IMG/VR virus record: IMGVR_UViG_3300042197_001596
Span: 1 to 24,735 of that record
DNA: 24,735 nt
Direction: 5' to 3' (one strand)
Source: a virus
Shown here: positions 9,028 through 15,994 of the stretch, one piece after another
Numbering within the stretch: the first letter of the stretch is position 1
How the letters are laid out: each line of letters begins with the position of its first letter
Program-made: the position numbers and the translations under genes
Notes under the pieces: model-generated
Database searches by the model: none
The model's input: the letters and a program-made list of their open reading frames with translations, nothing else
Told to the model about the DNA's origin: nothing

Positions 9028-10887
9028 TTAACGAACGTATTCCTTAATCATTCTCAGTGGAGGAATAGCATTGTCTATAAGAAGTCCATATCTGGCTTCT
9101 CTAACTACATATTGATTTAAGAATAGTGCCTGTTTTTCTTCTTCTACCGCTTCTGACATAACTCTAACATTGGTGATACCGATAGTTCCGGCTCTTAATT
9201 CGAAGGTTCCTCCACTAATTACTTCGGATGGTGTTATTGCGGAATTACTTGAGTAGATGAGTTTAAGGTCTGTAGTTTTATTTTGATTAGGCTGATTAGG
9301 ATTGTATTTCATTTCCCAAAGATAAACAGCTACTTGAGAGTATTCGTTAAGATGATTAATCACTAATCCATACCAGGTCTCGGGGTTAAGAACCGGTATA
9401 TCGAAAGTAAGAGATTCATCGTTGATTTTAATGGTAATAGATTTAGTGATTGCTGAATCAGCTGTTGTTCCGGGAACGTAATCTAAAGTAAATCGATAAC
9501 CCTTTTCGGTTATATCGTTATAACCTTCTAGAAGAGTGTCGTAAGTATTCGTCGATGTATTACTAAAAACTGTTTTGGTAGTCTTAAACCACATAGTGAA
9601 TGCGGTATTTTCGTCTGCTTTTCTATTAACGGGAAGTTTATATTTAACTGCCAAGTCATTCCAATTCATTGCTGTTTTCATGTCATAAAAATACTTACCT
9701 ACAACCGTAAAGTAATTTGTTAGGTCTTTTACTTCTATTTTAAGAATGGTGTTTATGCTAGATCTAACTTTATCAAATCCACCAACCGCAACAGTTTCAT
9801 ATTGCATCGGCTTCGTAATATCTATAAATTCTTTATCGATCTCTGGTTGTAGAATCTCATCAAAGTCTTCTGTAAGATCATCAACATATTTAGCAATGTC
9901 TGGATTTTCTCTCATGACATTAGCCTTGTCTTGCCATTTATAAAGCATAACTTTATAGTAGGCTTCGGCAGCCATAAAATCTCGATACAAATAGGCTGAA
10001 TGAACTTCGAATAAACGATCGATTAAAGGAAAGTACAAATAGTCTTTTTGTTCAGGTAGATCATCAAAACCAAATGCTCTTTCGAAATGTTCTTTAACTA
10101 TATGAACTTCGATACCATCTCCAAAATCCATATCAAATGGCATGAATTTAATAGCGTTATCTGGAAGTGCATTATCTGGAACTAGAATTTTTATATCCTT
10201 TACGTCAGTTACTTCATATAGAGAGTATTCCTTAAGAACCGCATCTGCTGATTCTATTTTTGCTTGAGTTTTGAAGTATCGAACACAATGTCCGAACATT
10301 TCAGAAACTGCACATGATAGATCTTTCCATAGTTGTATACCAGGACCCATTGCGTCATAAGGTCTAAAAAGAGTATCGGAATTACAATTTAAAGAGACTC
10401 CCGAATTAAAATTAGGAGTAACACAAGAATTGGCTTTACATGCCGATTGATTCGGAAATAAGTCACCTGCTTTTTGAGGTGTCTCTGGTGCAGATCCGTG
10501 AGTTAAATCCAAAACAACAGTTTCAATTCTTCTTGCCCCGGTTTCAGATCCTCTTCTTACAAATCTTAGTTGTAGATCAAAAGAATTATTTTTTAGAATT
10601 TCTTCGTATATTTCTTGATGATTTGTATTTACTCCACCGACTCTAAAATCAATCCAAGAAGACCAAGTAATATGTGGTTTTCCTGAAGCACGATCTAGTT
10701 GTTTAGTATCATAAGACCATCTGATTTGAACATTATGTCCATTCTCTAAAGTATCTAAAGGAATTAAATCAAATTCTATCGAATTGATAGAATCAACATA
10801 CAGAAATGGCTCAGAAAACGAAACTAATAGAGAGTCGCCTTCTTTATACGTGATGTTATTCGAATTTATATTGAGAGTGTATTTCAT
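9028..10887 (-). CDS. Large virion structural protein with LamG-like C-terminal domain (619 aa)
   Basis: I do not recognise a named family. The N-terminus (1-130) is beta-rich (MKYTLNINSNNITYKEG, FDLIPLDTLENGHNVQIRW). A Cys-containing linker follows at about 145-195 (SACKANSCVTPNF, LNCNSD, DLSCAVSEMFGHC). The middle (about 200-350) is mixed, with the aromatic segment YLYFPLIDRLFEVHSAYLYR. Residues about 410-590 (AFTMWFKTT, GYRFTLDYVPG, ETWYGLVINHLNEY, GGTFELRAGTIGITNVRVMSE) read like a concanavalin/LamG jelly-roll. That combination, next to packaging and tail genes, suggests a neck, whisker or baseplate part, possibly glycan-binding. No signal peptide is present. It precedes the 209-aa gene by 26 bases. 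Confidence 0.55.
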   Translation of the reverse strand: MKYTLNINSNNITYKEGDSLLVSFSEPFLYVDSINSIEFDLIPLDTLENGHNVQIRWSYDTKQLDRASGKPHITWSSWIDFRVGGVNTNHQEIYEEILKNNSFDLQLRFVRRGSETGARRIETVVLDLTHGSAPETPQKAGDLFPNQSACKANSCVTPNFNSGVSLNCNSDTLFRPYDAMGPGIQLWKDLSCAVSEMFGHCVRYFKTQAKIESADAVLKEYSLYEVTDVKDIKILVPDNALPDNAIKFMPFDMDFGDGIEVHIVKEHFERAFGFDDLPEQKDYLYFPLIDRLFEVHSAYLYRDFMAAEAYYKVMLYKWQDKANVMRENPDIAKYVDDLTEDFDEILQPEIDKEFIDITKPMQYETVAVGGFDKVRSSINTILKIEVKDLTNYFTVVGKYFYDMKTAMNWNDLAVKYKLPVNRKADENTAFTMWFKTTKTVFSNTSTNTYDTLLEGYNDITEKGYRFTLDYVPGTTADSAITKSITIKINDESLTFDIPVLNPETWYGLVINHLNEYSQVAVYLWEMKYNPNQPNQNKTTDLKLIYSSNSAITPSEVISGGTFELRAGTIGITNVRVMSEAVEEEKQALFLNQYVVREARYGLLIDNAIPPLRMIKEYVR

Positions 10888-10899
10888 GCAAAATTTGCC

Positions 10900-11277
10900 T
10901 TATTTGTTTATAGCGGCAAAAATCAAAGAAATAATAATACCAACTAATGAAGTGTAAACGATCCACAGTGCTCTACTAACACCATCTTTCCACTGTTCAA
11001 GATTATCGACTTTATTTTTGATTTCAGGAACTTCGTCTATTGTATCTTCATATCTCGAAATAGAATCTGAATTTTTATTTATTCTTACAATAACTCCGTC
11101 GTCTGGATTAAAAAGTCTTTTCTTAAAATATTCGAGGTCCTCTTTTATTATTTTTTGGTCCTCACTTAAACTTTGAATAGATTGCTTAATCACCTCTAAC
11201 TCACCATTTGGAAGTTTCTTCTTGATCAGTTCTAGAGCCAATAAAATTTCTTCTATTCGTGGATCATTTCCTGCCAT
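10900..11277 (-). CDS. Tail-anchored coiled-coil membrane protein, XhlA-like layout (125 aa)
   Basis: Residues about 5-95 are charged and heptad-like (IEEILLALELIKKKL, VIKQSIQSLSEDQKIIKEDL, EIKNKVDNLEQWKD). One hydrophobic helix follows at about 102-122 (LWIVYTSLVGIIISLIFAA) with a short polar end (INK). A coiled coil with a C-terminal membrane anchor is the layout of the phage-encoded XhlA/hemolysin-associated proteins that assist holins, but the sequence is not a definite match. It could equally be a membrane adaptor for assembly. The ATG at 11277 is 18 bases after a GATATATAG motif that overlaps the previous gene's stop, so it may head its own late transcript into the structural genes. Confidence 0.5.
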   Translation of the reverse strand: MAGNDPRIEEILLALELIKKKLPNGELEVIKQSIQSLSEDQKIIKEDLEYFKKRLFNPDDGVIVRINKNSDSISRYEDTIDEVPEIKNKVDNLEQWKDGVSRALWIVYTSLVGIIISLIFAAINK

Positions 11278-11295
11278 TTCTATTCTTTGTTTTTA

Positions 11296-11304
11296 CTATA
11301 TATC
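11296..11304 (-). promoter_or_regulatory. Candidate phage promoter core GATATATAG
   Basis: This is the second of three matching 9-mers, 18 bases before the ATG of the coiled-coil membrane protein and overlapping the stop codon of the preceding gene. It is followed by an A-rich run (TAAAAACAAAG), as in the sheath copy. It would mark the boundary between the replication block and the packaging/tail block. Confidence 0.35.
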
Positions 11305-11971
11305 AATTTTCAACGATAACAAGTAGAACAGGATTATCCTTTTCTATCTTGGAACCTAATATGAGAAGTATATTATCAACATAAGCAACCTCTTCTTCAT
11401 CTTCGATAGTATGAACGTATTTCATTAATCGATCGATTAAATCCTGAGAAGATATTTCAAAATAAGGAGATTTATCGAATTTATCTCTCTTCCATACACC
11501 GATTTTTTGAAAGATTTCTTGACATTTTTCAAGAAATTCAGGAGTACAAAATGAAGTGAAATTTATTCGAGAATGTATAATTTTAAAGTCAAAATATATC
11601 GAGTCTTTGCTAATTCTCGAGTAAACTTCGGAATTAGAAATGCTGACTTTAAAGTATTTAAGAGTGCCGAATTCTTTTATTATGTTATCGATAAAATAGA
11701 TCGATGTTACGTTATCACTCAAAGACTTCCCACTAAGAGATTCGAAACCTCGAATATCTTTCTTAAAAGATGTATTTAGAACCGATATAACATCTTCAAC
11801 TCTAACAAAAAACGAATTAGAAATATCCGAATCCAGCTTTACTAAATGAGCCTTTTCTTTTAGCTCAGATATTAGAATTCGGTCTTTGTAATTATTTTTG
11901 TAGAGATAAATTTCGAGAATAAGAGGATCTATGACATTTGTAATCATATCTTCGTTAAATTCATCAGTCAT
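11303..11971 (-). CDS. Unknown protein (222 aa)
   Basis: No family is recognised. The protein is soluble, with alternating helix- and strand-like stretches, no membrane segment and no metal or nucleotide motif. The C-terminal part ends in a hydrophobic strand (VAYVDNILLILGSKI, NPVLLVIVEN). A longer reading is possible from an ATG at 11992 (adds MRNKLKC). I prefer 11971 (MTDEFNED) because its ATG overlaps the upstream stop by eight bases (ATGACTGA), the same kind of coupling used elsewhere here. It is the last gene of the replication-linked run before the tail block. Ile/Phe-Asp/Glu junctions here often use C before GA, as in neighbouring replication genes. Confidence 0.7.
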   Translation of the reverse strand: MTDEFNEDMITNVIDPLILEIYLYKNNYKDRILISELKEKAHLVKLDSDISNSFFVRVEDVISVLNTSFKKDIRGFESLSGKSLSDNVTSIYFIDNIIKEFGTLKYFKVSISNSEVYSRISKDSIYFDFKIIHSRINFTSFCTPEFLEKCQEIFQKIGVWKRDKFDKSPYFEISSQDLIDRLMKYVHTIEDEEEVAYVDNILLILGSKIEKDNPVLLVIVEN

Positions 11972-12377
11972 ACATTTTAATTTGTTTCTCAATCGACGAA
12001 ATGATTTTTTTCATTTCGTCAGGGTAGAAACGAATTGCATCTTTAAGATCCCTTTCAGTTAATCCGTTTCGTTGCATCCATATCTTTGCAGCTTCAGGAT
12101 CAGGTTTATAGATTTTTTCGTTCTTTTCGACTTTTTTGGTCTTTGTATATATCCAACCTGGGACTCTTCCATTAAATCGCATTCCGATCATTTGCCATAG
12201 GTCCATTACGGCAGATCCATTCATACCTACACGATTTAGTTGTTGTGCTGTCGTAGGAAATTTAATCGACATAAACCTTTGAACCATAAAGAAATGTCGA
12301 CCTTTATCTGAAGACTTTATCTTCGAAAATTTCATGGGATCGGTAAATAGAACTTTAACAAATTCAAATAATTCCAT
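11964..12377 (-). CDS. Candidate clamp-loader small subunit, gp62-like (137 aa)
   Basis: This is a small, basic, mostly helical protein. The segment FFMVQRFMSIKFP, then LNRVGMNG, DLWQMIG and a Trp-containing GWIYTKT, parallels from memory the order of features in T4 gp62 (FMVENALSQFP, then MNLIGSG, then GKWAKL). The C-terminal part WMQRNGLTERDLKDAIRFYP may match the gp62 LAKRYQVNTNDAINY region. T4 gp62 (187 residues) binds four gp44 subunits to load the sliding clamp, and a clear gp44 homologue lies 2.2 kb upstream on the same strand. The ATG shares a base with the previous stop (TAATG). The match is weak and unaligned, so this is a proposal rather than an identification. Confidence 0.4.
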   Translation of the reverse strand: MELFEFVKVLFTDPMKFSKIKSSDKGRHFFMVQRFMSIKFPTTAQQLNRVGMNGSAVMDLWQMIGMRFNGRVPGWIYTKTKKVEKNEKIYKPDPEAAKIWMQRNGLTERDLKDAIRFYPDEMKKIISSIEKQIKMYD

Positions 12378-12604
12378 TATTTTTTCTTTTCTTCTTTTAT
12401 GTCTTTAATGAATTCTTGTGCATCTTCCAGTTTAGAGTCACGATTTTCCTTAAGATATTTTTTTTGTTCTAGGAGAAGTCTTTTTTCTTCGATTTGATTT
12501 TTCTTTTCTAATCCTTCTGCGATTCTTTCTAATTGTTTTGTTATAGCCGGAAGGTCTACATTAAGAAACTTCATACCGGCACGAGTTCTTGAAAATTCGT
12601 CCAT
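12377..12604 (-). CDS. Small coiled-coil protein of unknown function (75 aa)
   Basis: The protein starts MDEFSRTRAGMKFLNVDLP and then becomes one long charged helix (about residues 20-75) rich in Lys and Glu, ending KDIKEEKKK. It has no membrane segment and no Cys/His cluster. The start at 12604 carries the same 19-base leader as the tail tube gene. Its stop overlaps the next start by one base (TAATG), so it is probably co-translated with the candidate gp62. A role as a helical adaptor in replication is possible but unsupported. Confidence 0.65.
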   Translation of the reverse strand: MDEFSRTRAGMKFLNVDLPAITKQLERIAEGLEKKNQIEEKRLLLEQKKYLKENRDSKLEDAQEFIKDIKEEKKK

Positions 12605-12619
12605 GTTTTTTATTTATTT
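12601..12619 (-). repeat. A-rich initiation leader, copy 2
   Basis: This is identical over 19 bases to 251-269 and includes the ATG of the 75-residue gene. Two unrelated genes share the leader, so it is likely a preferred translation-initiation sequence rather than gene-specific regulation. Confidence 0.5.
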
Positions 12620-12629
12620 TATGAAATGA

Positions 12630-13883
12630 TTATTTTAGAAGATCATTCCAAAATCCATCATCGAAAGATCCTTTAGGAGCCTCGTTAATTTTAACTTCGG
12701 ATTTTGTCTTTTCCACTCCTATTGAATTAAATAGACCAGATTCGTTAAATTCGGTTTTCTTTTCTTTGGTATACGAAGTTCCTTTAAGGATTTGTTCTTT
12801 ATCGAGAATTCCATGAATTTCAGATGCTGAAAGAGTAGAAGTTTTTTCTTCAATTTTTTGAAACATTGCTTCGGAAACTTCGTTAGGAATGCAATTAATA
12901 TGAAGATAAACAAGGTCTCGATTAGTTTTCCATCTATGAATAATTTCTTCGATAGGCTTTTCGATTTTAATTACTCGTTTAGCGATTTCGCAGATTTCTT
13001 GGATGTTTTCTTCGTTGAAGAAGTGAGCGTTATTTACGAAGATTTTATTTTCTTTGTAAGAGCTAAGAATTTCGGAAACGTGTTTATCGGTTACTCGATA
13101 TGTAATAGGACCACGTTTAGTTTCTTTGATAACGGTATGTAAGGGCGGAACATTATCGCCTGAATCGCCAACTAGAATTTTCTTAAAGATAAATTCGTTT
13201 ACGTTTACCTCATGAGATTTCATTTTGTTTCCTTTAACAATATCTCGTAGTTGTTGCTTTGTATTGCTGAGTATATCGGTAGGTAAATTGAAGATATCCT
13301 GAGTTGTGTTTAATTCTTCTTGATTAAGCCAAGAATCGAATTTAGGAAAGACGTGAAGGTCTTTATCGAATTTATTGTAATAAATTGTATTTGCACCGGA
13401 TGATTTGTCCATATTAACCAATTGTAAAAGGTCGTTATCGCCTGAAATAATGATTGCATTTTGGCCATTTTGATTTAGGTAAGAAGACCATGCAAAGATA
13501 AGGTCGTCGGCTTCGGCTTGATGAACTCGATTAATAATAATCCCTAGAGATTCGAGAGATTTTACGAATTCGTTATGTACATCGTAAATAGCGGACCAAT
13601 CGATTGAAGAGGATTTTACTCGATTTGCTTTGTATTCTTGATCTAGGAATTTTTTACGCCACGAAGAAGAATCGACAGTATAAACAATTCGATTTACGAC
13701 ACCTTCGAATCTACGAATTTCGGCTGAGAAATCGACGGCCAATTTCCAAAGAAGAAGATTTTTATCGGCTTCGGGTTCGTCGATGAAATTAAAAGGTTTG
13801 CCTGTTTTAATTTTTTGACCGATGAAATAAGTTTTGTGTAGCCAAAAGTTACCATCGAATATAAGGGTGTACTTACCGGTCAT
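12630..13883 (-). CDS. FEN-family 5'-3' exonuclease / RNase H, T4 Rnh-like (417 aa)
   Basis: This is a PIN-like flap nuclease that removes RNA primers and 5' flaps from Okazaki fragments. The metal-binding acidic set is complete: Asp10 (LIFDGNFWLHK), Asp71 (YTVDSSSWRKKF, with the basic helical-gateway residues), Glu124/Asp126/Asp127 (HQAEADD), Asp149/Asp151 (ISGDNDLLQL) and Asp240/Asp243 (VGDSGDNVPP, the helix-hairpin-helix entrance). At 417 residues it is longer than T4 Rnh (305). The extra length is mainly a C-terminal tail from about 330 that ends in FDDGFWNDLLK, which may bind a clamp or single-strand-binding protein. The ATG at 13883 follows an AT-rich leader (CATATAATTAAAAAAATC). TCGA is about five times more frequent than base composition predicts by my hand count. 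Confidence 0.92.
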   Translation of the reverse strand: MTGKYTLIFDGNFWLHKTYFIGQKIKTGKPFNFIDEPEADKNLLLWKLAVDFSAEIRRFEGVVNRIVYTVDSSSWRKKFLDQEYKANRVKSSSIDWSAIYDVHNEFVKSLESLGIIINRVHQAEADDLIFAWSSYLNQNGQNAIIISGDNDLLQLVNMDKSSGANTIYYNKFDKDLHVFPKFDSWLNQEELNTTQDIFNLPTDILSNTKQQLRDIVKGNKMKSHEVNVNEFIFKKILVGDSGDNVPPLHTVIKETKRGPITYRVTDKHVSEILSSYKENKIFVNNAHFFNEENIQEICEIAKRVIKIEKPIEEIIHRWKTNRDLVYLHINCIPNEVSEAMFQKIEEKTSTLSASEIHGILDKEQILKGTSYTKEKKTEFNESGLFNSIGVEKTKSEVKINEAPKGSFDDGFWNDLLK

Positions 13884-13912
13884 ATGTTATGATTTTTTTA
13901 ATTATATGTAGA

Positions 13913-14164
13913 TTAATTCCAATTGATTTCAGAGTACATTTTTCGAAGAGGTTCCTTTTTAAGGTATTCGAAAAACTCTTGAAAGGACATAATTTCAATA
14001 TCTTCCATATATCGTTCATCCCAAACTTCTAGATCTCCTTTATCGCTTTTCAGGACTGAGATGATAGAACCATTTTCTCGAACGTAAATGTAATTGACTG
14101 CAAACATAAGAAATGGATTTTCAGAAACTCGGAAATCCTCAGGAAATTGAATTGTATTTTTCAT
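13913..14164 (-). CDS. Unknown small acidic protein (83 aa)
   Basis: The protein starts MKNTIQFPEDFRVSENPF and is mixed beta/alpha, with strands around YIYVRENGSIISVLKSD and a terminal helix (FQEFFEYLKKEPLRKMY). It has no Cys pairs, no membrane helix and no recognised motif. It lies between a short basic protein and the exonuclease with gaps of about 20-30 bases, so it is likely part of the same transcript. The reading frame is supported by a clean start after an A-rich leader (CCAAAAAATATG) and by codon use like its neighbours. Confidence 0.65.
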   Translation of the reverse strand: MKNTIQFPEDFRVSENPFLMFAVNYIYVRENGSIISVLKSDKGDLEVWDERYMEDIEIMSFQEFFEYLKKEPLRKMYSEINWN

Positions 14165-14184
14165 ATTTTTTGGATTAAAAGTGA

Positions 14185-14457
14185 TTATGCTAATTCCATC
14201 ATGGTAATGGGTAGTGTGTATTTTTCTCTAGGATTAGTAGTATTTTCGATAGAAGCTTTAGTTCTTCGCATAGAGATAACTCGGAAAATCTTTCCTGATG
14301 TTTTTGGGTGATTAACTTTGATTAAAGAACCTATCGAAATAGTTTGCTTATTTCGTTCGAGCTTTTGAAATTTTCTAAGATTAATTTCGTTTGCAATTTG
14401 CGAACGTAAATCGTTTAGTTCGATATCCGAAAGAGAAGATAAATTGATGTTTTTCAT
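14185..14457 (-). CDS. Small basic protein with SH3/KOW-like C-terminal half (90 aa)
   Basis: I place the start at 14457 (MKNINLSSLSDIELNDLR) rather than at the upstream ATG at 14499. The upstream option would encode ENLYYFYTINLIQ from inside a promoter-like repeat that is also present, non-coding, before another gene at 15825-15875. The N-terminal 40 residues form a charged helix. The second half (ISIGSLIKVNHPKTSGKIF, RVISMRRTKASIENT, YTLPITMMEL) has the turn-rich pattern of a small beta barrel of SH3 or KOW type. It is probably an early or middle gene, given the element in front of it. No specific function can be assigned. Confidence 0.65.
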   Translation of the reverse strand: MKNINLSSLSDIELNDLRSQIANEINLRKFQKLERNKQTISIGSLIKVNHPKTSGKIFRVISMRRTKASIENTTNPREKYTLPITMMELA

Positions 14458-14458
14458 T

Positions 14459-14545
14459 TGTATTAAATTTATAGTATAAAAATAATACAAATTTTCCAAA
14501 GAAAAAAATGTTTTGTGTTAAATTTTGTTAAAGTTATTAACAATT
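14459..14545 (-). promoter_or_regulatory. Duplicated promoter-like element, copy A
   Basis: Positions 14459-14509 match 15825-15875 with one mismatch in 51 bases. In transcription order the element holds a GTTAATAAC...TTAAC cluster, an A/T run, CTTTGG, then TATTATTTTTATAC and TATAAATTTAATAC, ending one base before the chosen ATG. TTTG about 18 bases ahead of TATAC recalls the TTTG / TAnnTTTG spacing of Bacteroidota primary-sigma promoters, though the downstream TTTG is absent. Sequence beyond 14510 is conserved more loosely, mainly the GTTAATAAC block. It drives, at most, a very short leader. Confidence 0.55.
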
Positions 14546-14563
14546 TTTGATATATGTCCTTTA

Positions 14564-15517
14564 CTAGGATCGAAGAATAAGCTGAATTTTATAAACAAGT
14601 GAAAGTATGGTAATAACAGGGTCGATGACAAAACGACTTTCGTAAGAATGTCGATTAACTTCGAAACATATTTCACCTATTTTGTGAACTTTATTAGGAT
14701 GTTCCATTTGAATGTATTCGATAAATTCTTGACCTAAAGCCTGAATAACATCATCTACTTTAGAAGAGTAATTAGAAACGATGTATTGGTAATTTTTTAC
14801 TTCGTCGTTTCCTGGATTAAAGATATGCTGATACAAGTCCTTAAATACACCTTGGAATTTTTGAACGTCTTCTAAAGAGATTTTAGTTCGACCTTCGGCA
14901 TGATATCCTTGAAGAATAGAGATAGTGGCACGAAGATCAGGGAATTTTCGACGAACTAATTCAATAAGGGCGTCTTTTTCAATTTCCATTCCTTCGATTT
15001 TTAGAATTTCGAATACTCGCTTAAAGTATTTCTTTTCAATTTCCTTTTCTTCTGTATCAGAAAAATCGAAGTTGATACATTCAAATCGAGATTGAATGTT
15101 ATCTGGAATTTTGTTGAAGTAATTACAGGTTGCTATGAATCGAGCAGTTGAGTGGAATTGTTCGATGGTTCCACGAAGAGCTTTCATATATTGATCCGAT
15201 ACACCATCAAATTCGTCGAGGATTACAACCTTTAGCTTTCTTTCGCCATCAATAACGGAAAGAGTCGAACAAAATTCAGTGATCTTGGATCGAACAACAT
15301 CTACACCAGTTTCCGAAGAGCAATTGATGTACATCGAAGGATGTCCAGATGCAAGAATTTTGGCAGAAGAGGTTTTTCCTGAACCAGGACCGCCATAAAA
15401 AAGAAGGTTTTGATAAACGCCATTCTTTAGCTTGTTATACACTCGATCGGGTACGATCAATTCATCTAGTTCGGTAGGACGGTATCTTTCTGTCCATAAT
15501 AATTTTTTTGGATTCAT
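14564..15517 (-). CDS. Sliding-clamp loader large subunit, gp44-like (317 aa)
   Basis: This AAA+ ATPase opens the sliding clamp and places it on primed DNA for the phage polymerase. It shows WTERYRPTELDELI at 8-21 (the N-terminal box of clamp loaders), Walker A GGPGSGKT at 42-49, Walker B VVILDEFD at 97-104 (DEFD in place of the common DEAD), sensor 1 ATCN at 129-132 and the arginine-finger SRC-type motif QSRFE at 142-146. Length nearly equals T4 gp44 (319). The C-terminal collar domain is helical. It follows the 35-codon membrane peptide by 7 bases. It is separated from the next gene by a conserved promoter-like element, suggesting a new transcript starts there. TCGA is most frequent here of all genes counted. 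Confidence 0.95.
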   Translation of the reverse strand: MNPKKLLWTERYRPTELDELIVPDRVYNKLKNGVYQNLLFYGGPGSGKTSSAKILASGHPSMYINCSSETGVDVVRSKITEFCSTLSVIDGERKLKVVILDEFDGVSDQYMKALRGTIEQFHSTARFIATCNYFNKIPDNIQSRFECINFDFSDTEEKEIEKKYFKRVFEILKIEGMEIEKDALIELVRRKFPDLRATISILQGYHAEGRTKISLEDVQKFQGVFKDLYQHIFNPGNDEVKNYQYIVSNYSSKVDDVIQALGQEFIEYIQMEHPNKVHKIGEICFEVNRHSYESRFVIDPVITILSLVYKIQLILRS

Positions 15518-15524
15518 ATATATT

Positions 15525-15632
15525 TTATGAAATGATGAATGCTATGATTCTCATGATAGATGCAGTAACATAAAGAGATAAAGTAAGTCCGCAAAGAATG
15601 TAAACTAGGTTGTGAAATCTGTCTTGGTTCAT
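15525..15632 (-). CDS. Tiny membrane peptide (35 aa)
   Basis: The 36-codon frame reads MNQDRFHNLVYILCGLTLS and ends MRIIAFIIS. After a short polar N-terminus almost the whole peptide (about residues 9-35) is hydrophobic, enough for one transmembrane helix. The ATG comes one base after the stop of the 61-codon gene (TAATATG), and its own stop precedes the clamp-loader ATG by 7 bases, so it sits in a tightly coupled trio. Tight packing and a clean start support a real gene. The function is unknown; a lysis, exclusion or membrane-remodelling peptide are possibilities. Confidence 0.55.
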   Translation of the reverse strand: MNQDRFHNLVYILCGLTLSLYVTASIMRIIAFIIS

Positions 15633-15633
15633 A

Positions 15634-15819
15634 TTATTCAGAAATTGTGTAGGTTGCAGAAATAAAAGTAAGAACCATTAAGCAAAGAGTAAAACCGATT
15701 TCGTTAAGAGTACCGGCAAAATGAATATGATTTTGCAAGGTTCCTTGCATCATAAAGTAGGTTAAAAAACATCCTGTGATAGTCATTAACAAGTACCCGA
15801 GCTTTTTAAGATTTTTCAT
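15634..15819 (-). CDS. Small two-helix membrane protein (61 aa)
   Basis: A basic start (MKNLKKLGYLL) leads into a first hydrophobic helix (about 8-25, YLLMTITGCFLTYFMM). A polar loop containing His residues (QNHIHFAGTLNE) follows, then a second helix (about 41-57, IGFTLCLMVLTFISATY). It is the first gene after promoter-like copy B, so it is probably expressed early with the tiny membrane peptide and the clamp loader. No family is recognised. The hairpin topology would suit a holin, antiholin or superinfection-exclusion protein, but nothing in the sequence decides among these. Confidence 0.6.
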   Translation of the reverse strand: MKNLKKLGYLLMTITGCFLTYFMMQGTLQNHIHFAGTLNEIGFTLCLMVLTFISATYTISE

Positions 15820-15824
15820 ATTTG

Positions 15825-15920
15825 TGTATTAAATTTATAGTATAAAAATAATACTAATTTTCCAAAGAAAAAAATTTTTTATATTAAATTTTTGTTAATT
15901 TTTTGTTAACGTTATTAACG
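15825..15920 (-). promoter_or_regulatory. Duplicated promoter-like element, copy B, with TTAAC repeats
   Basis: This is the partner of 14459-14545. The 51-base core is 15825-15875. Upstream of it, in transcription order, lies GTTAATAACGTTAAC, then AAAAAATTAAC and AAAAATTTAAT, a run of TTAAC/TTAAT units about 11 bases apart, one helical turn. They could be an UP-element or a binding array for a phage regulator. The stretch is the divergent boundary with the plus-strand decarboxylase gene (15820-15994 in all). I see no coding frame in it. An A/T-rich replication origin is an alternative. Confidence 0.5.
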
Positions 15921-15994
15921 GTTTGTGGTTTATTTTTTTGAAGTTTTCGAATAAATACGTTATTAAAACAACATAAAAAAAGCTTTTTTAATGG

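Noticed and set aside
12719-13786. Frames overlapping the FEN nuclease on both strands
   Set aside because: They are by-products of its TCGA- and TTC-rich codon pattern, and the nuclease motifs are intact through the region.
14458-14499. Upstream ATG extending the small basic protein by 14 residues
   Set aside because: The extension lies inside a repeat that is non-coding at its other copy (15825-15875), so ATG at 14457 is the better start.
15523-15537. 15-base match ATTTTATGAAATGAT shared with 12617-12631
   Set aside because: Both copies lie at gene ends in AT-rich sequence and overlap coding or stop codons, so chance similarity is sufficient.
15974-15991. A/T-only palindrome around AAGCTT before the decarboxylase
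   Set aside because: A7-GC-T6 could look like a terminator, but the stem is almost all A-T and sits in the leader of a gene, so it is more likely an incidental A/T run.
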